Below are positions 5,101 to 7,033 of a DNA stretch of 7,033 nt, piece by piece. The position numbers and the translations under genes are program-made. Position 1 is the first letter of the stretch; each line of letters begins with the position of its first letter. Under the pieces are notes generated by a model that was not told where the DNA came from, did no database searches, and was given only the letters and a program-made list of their open reading frames with translations. This stretch comes from Candidatus Paceibacter sp. (GTDB lineage: Bacteria > Patescibacteriota > Minisyncoccia > UBA6257 > HR35), in the NCBI GenBank assembly GCA_023255765.1, contig JAGDVT010000011.1, positions 1-7,033 of the forward strand, written 5' to 3'.

Positions 5101-7033
5101 AAGTAATGTAGCTTGTGCTACTCCATACTCAAATACTAGACCTACTCCTCCTCGTAATCTTACATTAACTAAATTATCTTCATCTATTCAATTAAATTGG
5201 CAAACACCTTCTTCTGATGGTGGCTCATCTATTCTTTACTATAATATCTATAAACAAACAAATCAATCTTCTTTCCAAAAAATAGCTTCAACTTCTAATC
5301 TCTCTTATTCAGATTCTAATGTTTCAGCTGGTAATAATTATTGTTATTATGTAACGGCAGTTAATTCAGTAGGAGAAAGTGACCCTAGTAATACAGTATG
5401 CACAACTTTTGGTAATATTCCTTCAGAACCAAGAAACTTAAATGTTACACCAGGCAACCAAAATAACTACTTACAATGGCAACCTCCTTTATATGACGGA
5501 GTTACCCAATACAAAATATATAGAAAAGTAGGAAGTGCAGGTAATTATATATTATTAGCTACTGTACCTTCTTCACAAACTACTTATTCAGATCAAGGAC
5601 TTGCAAATGGTACTTTATATTGTTATAAAGTTTCAGCAGTAAATGTTGTAGGTGAAGGACCACAAAGTATTGAGGCTTGTGGAATACCCCAAGGACAATC
5701 TACATTTCTAGGATGCTTTGCTAATATTTATAAACCTCTAACTAATCCTGTATTTATCTATCCAATTTCAGATGGATATATAATTGCTGGAAATACAGTG
5801 TATGATAATTCTGGTATTAAATTAATAGTACCTAAAATTATTAAGCTTAATCCAGACGGAAGTATAGCTTGGAGTAAAATATATACTTATCAAAATTACA
5901 ATGAGCATTTAGAATTAAAAGAAGCTTTTATTAACCCTTATTCAGATTTAATTGTTTTATCAGGGATAAGAAAGCCATTTAATGTTGATAATCCTGATGT
6001 TTTTATTATCACTCTAAATAAAGATAATGGTAATGTAATTAGTTCTTATTTATTTGGTTCTTTCAATAGAGAATATTATGGCTCTGTTAATTATTCAAAT
6101 GATGGAAGATTGTTATTAAGCCTTAGCTCTCTTAGAACAGGATATAGTGGTAGCAGACCAGTATTAATCAAAACATCAGGAGGATCGATAGATTGGGCTA
6201 AAGTTTATTTAATAGATCAATTTATTGGTGATCTGATAGCTAAACAAGATAGAGAAAATAATTTAATATTAGTTGGCCCTAAAACACCTACTTTTAGAGA
6301 AACATTTGTTATAAAAACAGATAGTGTTGGGAATGTAATTTGGGCTAAAAGATATGGACAAACTATAGGTTCTACGCCAGTTTCCGATTTTATTATAAAT
6401 GATAGAAATGAAATATTAGTTTTAACATCCAATAGATTACTAGTATTAAATTCAAAAGGGGATGTGCAGAAAGTAATTAGCTTTAGTAATGTAGGGCTTA
6501 GGAAAATAATACAGGTTAACGATGGTTATATTATAGGAGGTGATATAGATATCAGCCTGGGCATCAGCGATATGGTTCTCATAAAACTAAATAATAACTA
6601 TCAATTCCAGCTAGCCAGAAAAATAAGCAGTAGTTACGATGATAAATTTAGATTTATAAGTAAAAATGTTGATAATGGTTATTTAATATCTGGACAAACA
6701 TTTTATTCTATATCAAGATTTAATCCAGATACTCTAGGTATTAAAACAGATCCAGCTATGAATATAGGATTTAATGCAGATAGCGGATTTAACATTTCTA
6801 ATATAAATATTGATGTTACAGAAACATCTTATATTTTATCTTCATCAGTAAAAGTAGATTCTCCTAACTTAAACTTGTCTAATTGGGGAGCTACTCCAGT
6901 TTCATTTACAGTATATACTTATAATGATCCAACAGACTTTGTAAATATAGGAAGTAAATGTTCAGAGATACCATCTCAACCCCCTTCTCCTCCAAGAAAT
7001 CTTTCGGCAAATCCAGGTAATTCTACTGTATAT
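2138..7033 (+). CDS. Giant type IV pilin-like surface protein with ASH-like, FnIII and beta-propeller domains (3' end missing)
   Basis: The frame is open for 1632 codons to the last base. The start is fixed by an in-frame TAA directly before the ATG. Residues 1-30 are a class III prepilin signal: KKG|FTLIEILAVLAG, with the peptidase site after G4, Glu at mature position 5 and a hydrophobic helix. A pilin core follows, with GTGWLP (119-124), LPIDPIN (138-144), STDGG and YEVGSN up to about 205. Two Ig/ASH-like beta domains come next (about 219-322 and 327-436; IYIYNLGS and FYIYNKGS). Eight FnIII domains span 439-1184. A probable seven-bladed propeller covers 1208-1540, and a ninth FnIII starts at 1615. 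By family knowledge the pilin part anchors the protein in the membrane or a pilus and the rest is exported, probably as an adhesin or tip protein; this role is inference. It is divergent from tRNA-Glu/metG, and no pilus assembly genes are in view. Confidence 0.93.
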   Translation, partial: MKKGFTLIEILAVLAGIATVAGLLITLIRPVELFKCARDSQRINDLQALSSAIQHYIVSTDNIDLDGPLYQNRGFNEASQTIFISAPSDKENIPNNFTVGTSTWYINSVNSVNLKNIDGTGWLPINFQSLKIRSINILPIDPINSYNSKYFYSYTFHRETRTFELDANLECGKYKKGGNDDKVSTDGGDDPDIYEVGSNLLISPSEIYNSQRIPGLKPKIAVSDINITINTILNNTSSTKIYIYNLGSTTLAVYNITQEPAQARISTDKNYIIVSPNSFEDLNIICNAKDLYATTTFSTTLKLWNNDYQNNPFNLNVTCNVVTAPRIYIPVKEINIETSIGQATTSRSFYIYNKGSSDLHITNINLYREESTSTCADFVSFNLSSSIISPNQNATLTTYVNPSNLTSKQNFYCKYYIESDDPYRPLQTVKVNIKIYSLPSPPRNLTVTPGDSQNNLAWMQPEDNGGLAVTGYEVYASTTGNPYNLIATTTNTSFIHSGLNNGQIYCYKVRAYNSLGKGGFSNEACGMPSATPSPPLNLQATAGNKQVTLIWNPPTSTGGLTLSGYNIYYKKEGETIYKLINNTPISTTSYVHINLTNSTTYYYYVTAVNSKGESNPSNIASATPKGPPTPPRNLGVNPSFTYLQLNWGAPISNEGSPILFYKIYKGTSSPPNTYIASTTNLSYTDYDVASNTLYYYQVSAVNAIGESERSNEATGRLLAPPCASTTLSFTTTSPNIVNLSWTPVYDPNVTEFQIVETAENYSRTIATTSVYVTSYSKGGLKFGVIYSYTIRSYGINCTPSFSNTVGVVFYAPPSPPKDLKAFGRINRIDLEWLKPDSDNGKPILFYKIYKSDNENGPFAFIATTSPNQTIYSDFDVRINLRYYYYVTAVNSVGEGNPSNIASAILLSPPSPPRNLSANPGNSTVYLTWEQPLDNGGSPIVEYQIYNNANNSLIATTSNLSYTHTGLTNGLSYCYYVKAKNQQGLVSDKSNVACATPYSNTRPTPPRNLTLTKLSSSIQLNWQTPSSDGGSSILYYNIYKQTNQSSFQKIASTSNLSYSDSNVSAGNNYCYYVTAVNSVGESDPSNTVCTTFGNIPSEPRNLNVTPGNQNNYLQWQPPLYDGVTQYKIYRKVGSAGNYILLATVPSSQTTYSDQGLANGTLYCYKVSAVNVVGEGPQSIEACGIPQGQSTFLGCFANIYKPLTNPVFIYPISDGYIIAGNTVYDNSGIKLIVPKIIKLNPDGSIAWSKIYTYQNYNEHLELKEAFINPYSDLIVLSGIRKPFNVDNPDVFIITLNKDNGNVISSYLFGSFNREYYGSVNYSNDGRLLLSLSSLRTGYSGSRPVLIKTSGGSIDWAKVYLIDQFIGDLIAKQDRENNLILVGPKTPTFRETFVIKTDSVGNVIWAKRYGQTIGSTPVSDFIINDRNEILVLTSNRLLVLNSKGDVQKVISFSNVGLRKIIQVNDGYIIGGDIDISLGISDMVLIKLNNNYQFQLARKISSSYDDKFRFISKNVDNGYLISGQTFYSISRFNPDTLGIKTDPAMNIGFNADSGFNISNINIDVTETSYILSSSVKVDSPNLNLSNWGATPVSFTVYTYNDPTDFVNIGSKCSEIPSQPPSPPRNLSANPGNSTVY
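3452..5689 (+). repeat. Array of eight FnIII domains within the giant pilin-like protein
   Basis: The approximate domains are residues 439-527, 532-624, 627-714, 719-807, 812-904, 908-996, 1002-1090 and 1095-1184. Most open with a P-P-R-N-L motif, have a Trp in strand B (L-x-W), a K-I-Y/Q-I-Y strand C, SNLSY-type turns and end with YxYxVxAVN...GE...SN. Domain 4 is the most diverged, lacking the PPRNL opening. Domains 1, 6, 7 and 8 carry a Cys pair late in the domain; 2, 3 and 5 lack both. DNA-level similarity is evident, for example GTTAATTCAGTAGGAGAA exactly at 4802-4819 and 5360-5377, pointing to expansion by tandem duplication. Confidence 0.88.
4858..4912 (+). repeat. 55-nt exact direct repeat, copy 1
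   Basis: This covers the opening of FnIII domain 6 (from P908 to Y925, PPSPPRNLSANPGNSTVY). It is identical at every base, including wobble positions, to 6979-7033. The base before the repeat differs (C here, A in copy 2), so the left limit is exact. Confidence 0.97.
5759..6757 (+). repeat. Seven-fold beta-propeller-like repeats within the giant pilin-like protein
   Basis: Residues 1208-1540 contain seven alternations of two short motifs. One is a DGYIIAG-like strand at about 1212, 1268, 1322, 1373, 1422, 1462 and 1512. The other is a liKlnxdGxixWaK-like strand pair at about 1233, 1288, 1341, 1390, 1433, 1479 and 1525; the best copies are IIKLNPDGSIAWSK, LIKTSGGSIDWAK and VIKTDSVGNVIWAK. This spacing of about 50 residues, seven times, is what a seven-bladed propeller would show. 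The exact family is not identified. The seventh copy is degenerate (SISRFNPDTLGIK). Confidence 0.65.
6979..7033 (+). repeat. 55-nt exact direct repeat, copy 2, at the window end
   Basis: This is identical to 4858-4912 and runs to the last base. It encodes the opening of a ninth FnIII domain (from P1615 to Y1632) after the propeller. How far identity continues cannot be seen. The repeat length of 55 equals a common assembler k-mer size, so the end looks like a repeat-induced contig break. Confidence 0.97.

Noticed and set aside
3452..5689. CRISPR or short tandem DNA repeat array
   Set aside because: The periodicity is that of 90-residue protein domains with diverged DNA, not short identical repeats with unique spacers.
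6217..6432. Minus-strand 71-codon open frame
   Set aside because: It is antisense to the propeller repeats; the apparent sequence follows from the reverse complement of well-supported coding repeats.

Overview
The window looks like a contig from a very AT-rich bacterium of the Candidate Phyla Radiation (Patescibacteria, probably Parcubacteria-like). The case rests on three things: a compact 479-residue methionyl-tRNA synthetase with no C-terminal appendage; a tRNA without an encoded CCA; and, most tellingly, a pilin N-terminal domain with motifs (GTGWLP, LPIDPIN, STDGG, YEVGSN) that I associate with CPR type IV pilins. The placement is by recognition, not by a search. Standard stop codons apply: no TGA lies in frame over 1632 open codons of the large gene.

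Layout. Bases 1-577 hold no intact gene. They contain a GC-rich perfect hairpin among repeated ATGTCC motifs (1-135), then what I read as a decayed type II toxin-antitoxin pair: an antitoxin tail (about 200-277) joined through a TAATG overlap to a RelE/ParE-like toxin remnant (277-463). This relic lies between two diverged copies of one palindromic element (139-182 and 461-505). On the minus strand, tRNA-Glu(CTC) (2090-2019) is followed after a single base by metG (2017-578), so the two are probably one transcript. A 47-base AT-rich spacer (2091-2137) with a perfect DnaA-box 9-mer and promoter-like hexamers separates them from the divergent plus-strand gene.

That gene begins at 2138 and stays open to the last base, 1632 codons so far. 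It encodes a giant pilin-like protein: prepilin signal and pilin core (residues 1-205), two Ig/ASH-like beta domains (about 219-436), eight fibronectin type III domains (439-1184), a probable seven-bladed beta-propeller (1208-1540), a linker, and the start of a ninth FnIII domain. The architecture suggests a cell-surface adhesin or pilus-tip protein assembled by type IV pilus machinery that is not in this window.

The contig ends inside a 55-nt exact copy of its own sequence at 4858-4912. That explains why assembly stopped there, and implies that the gene continues beyond the window.
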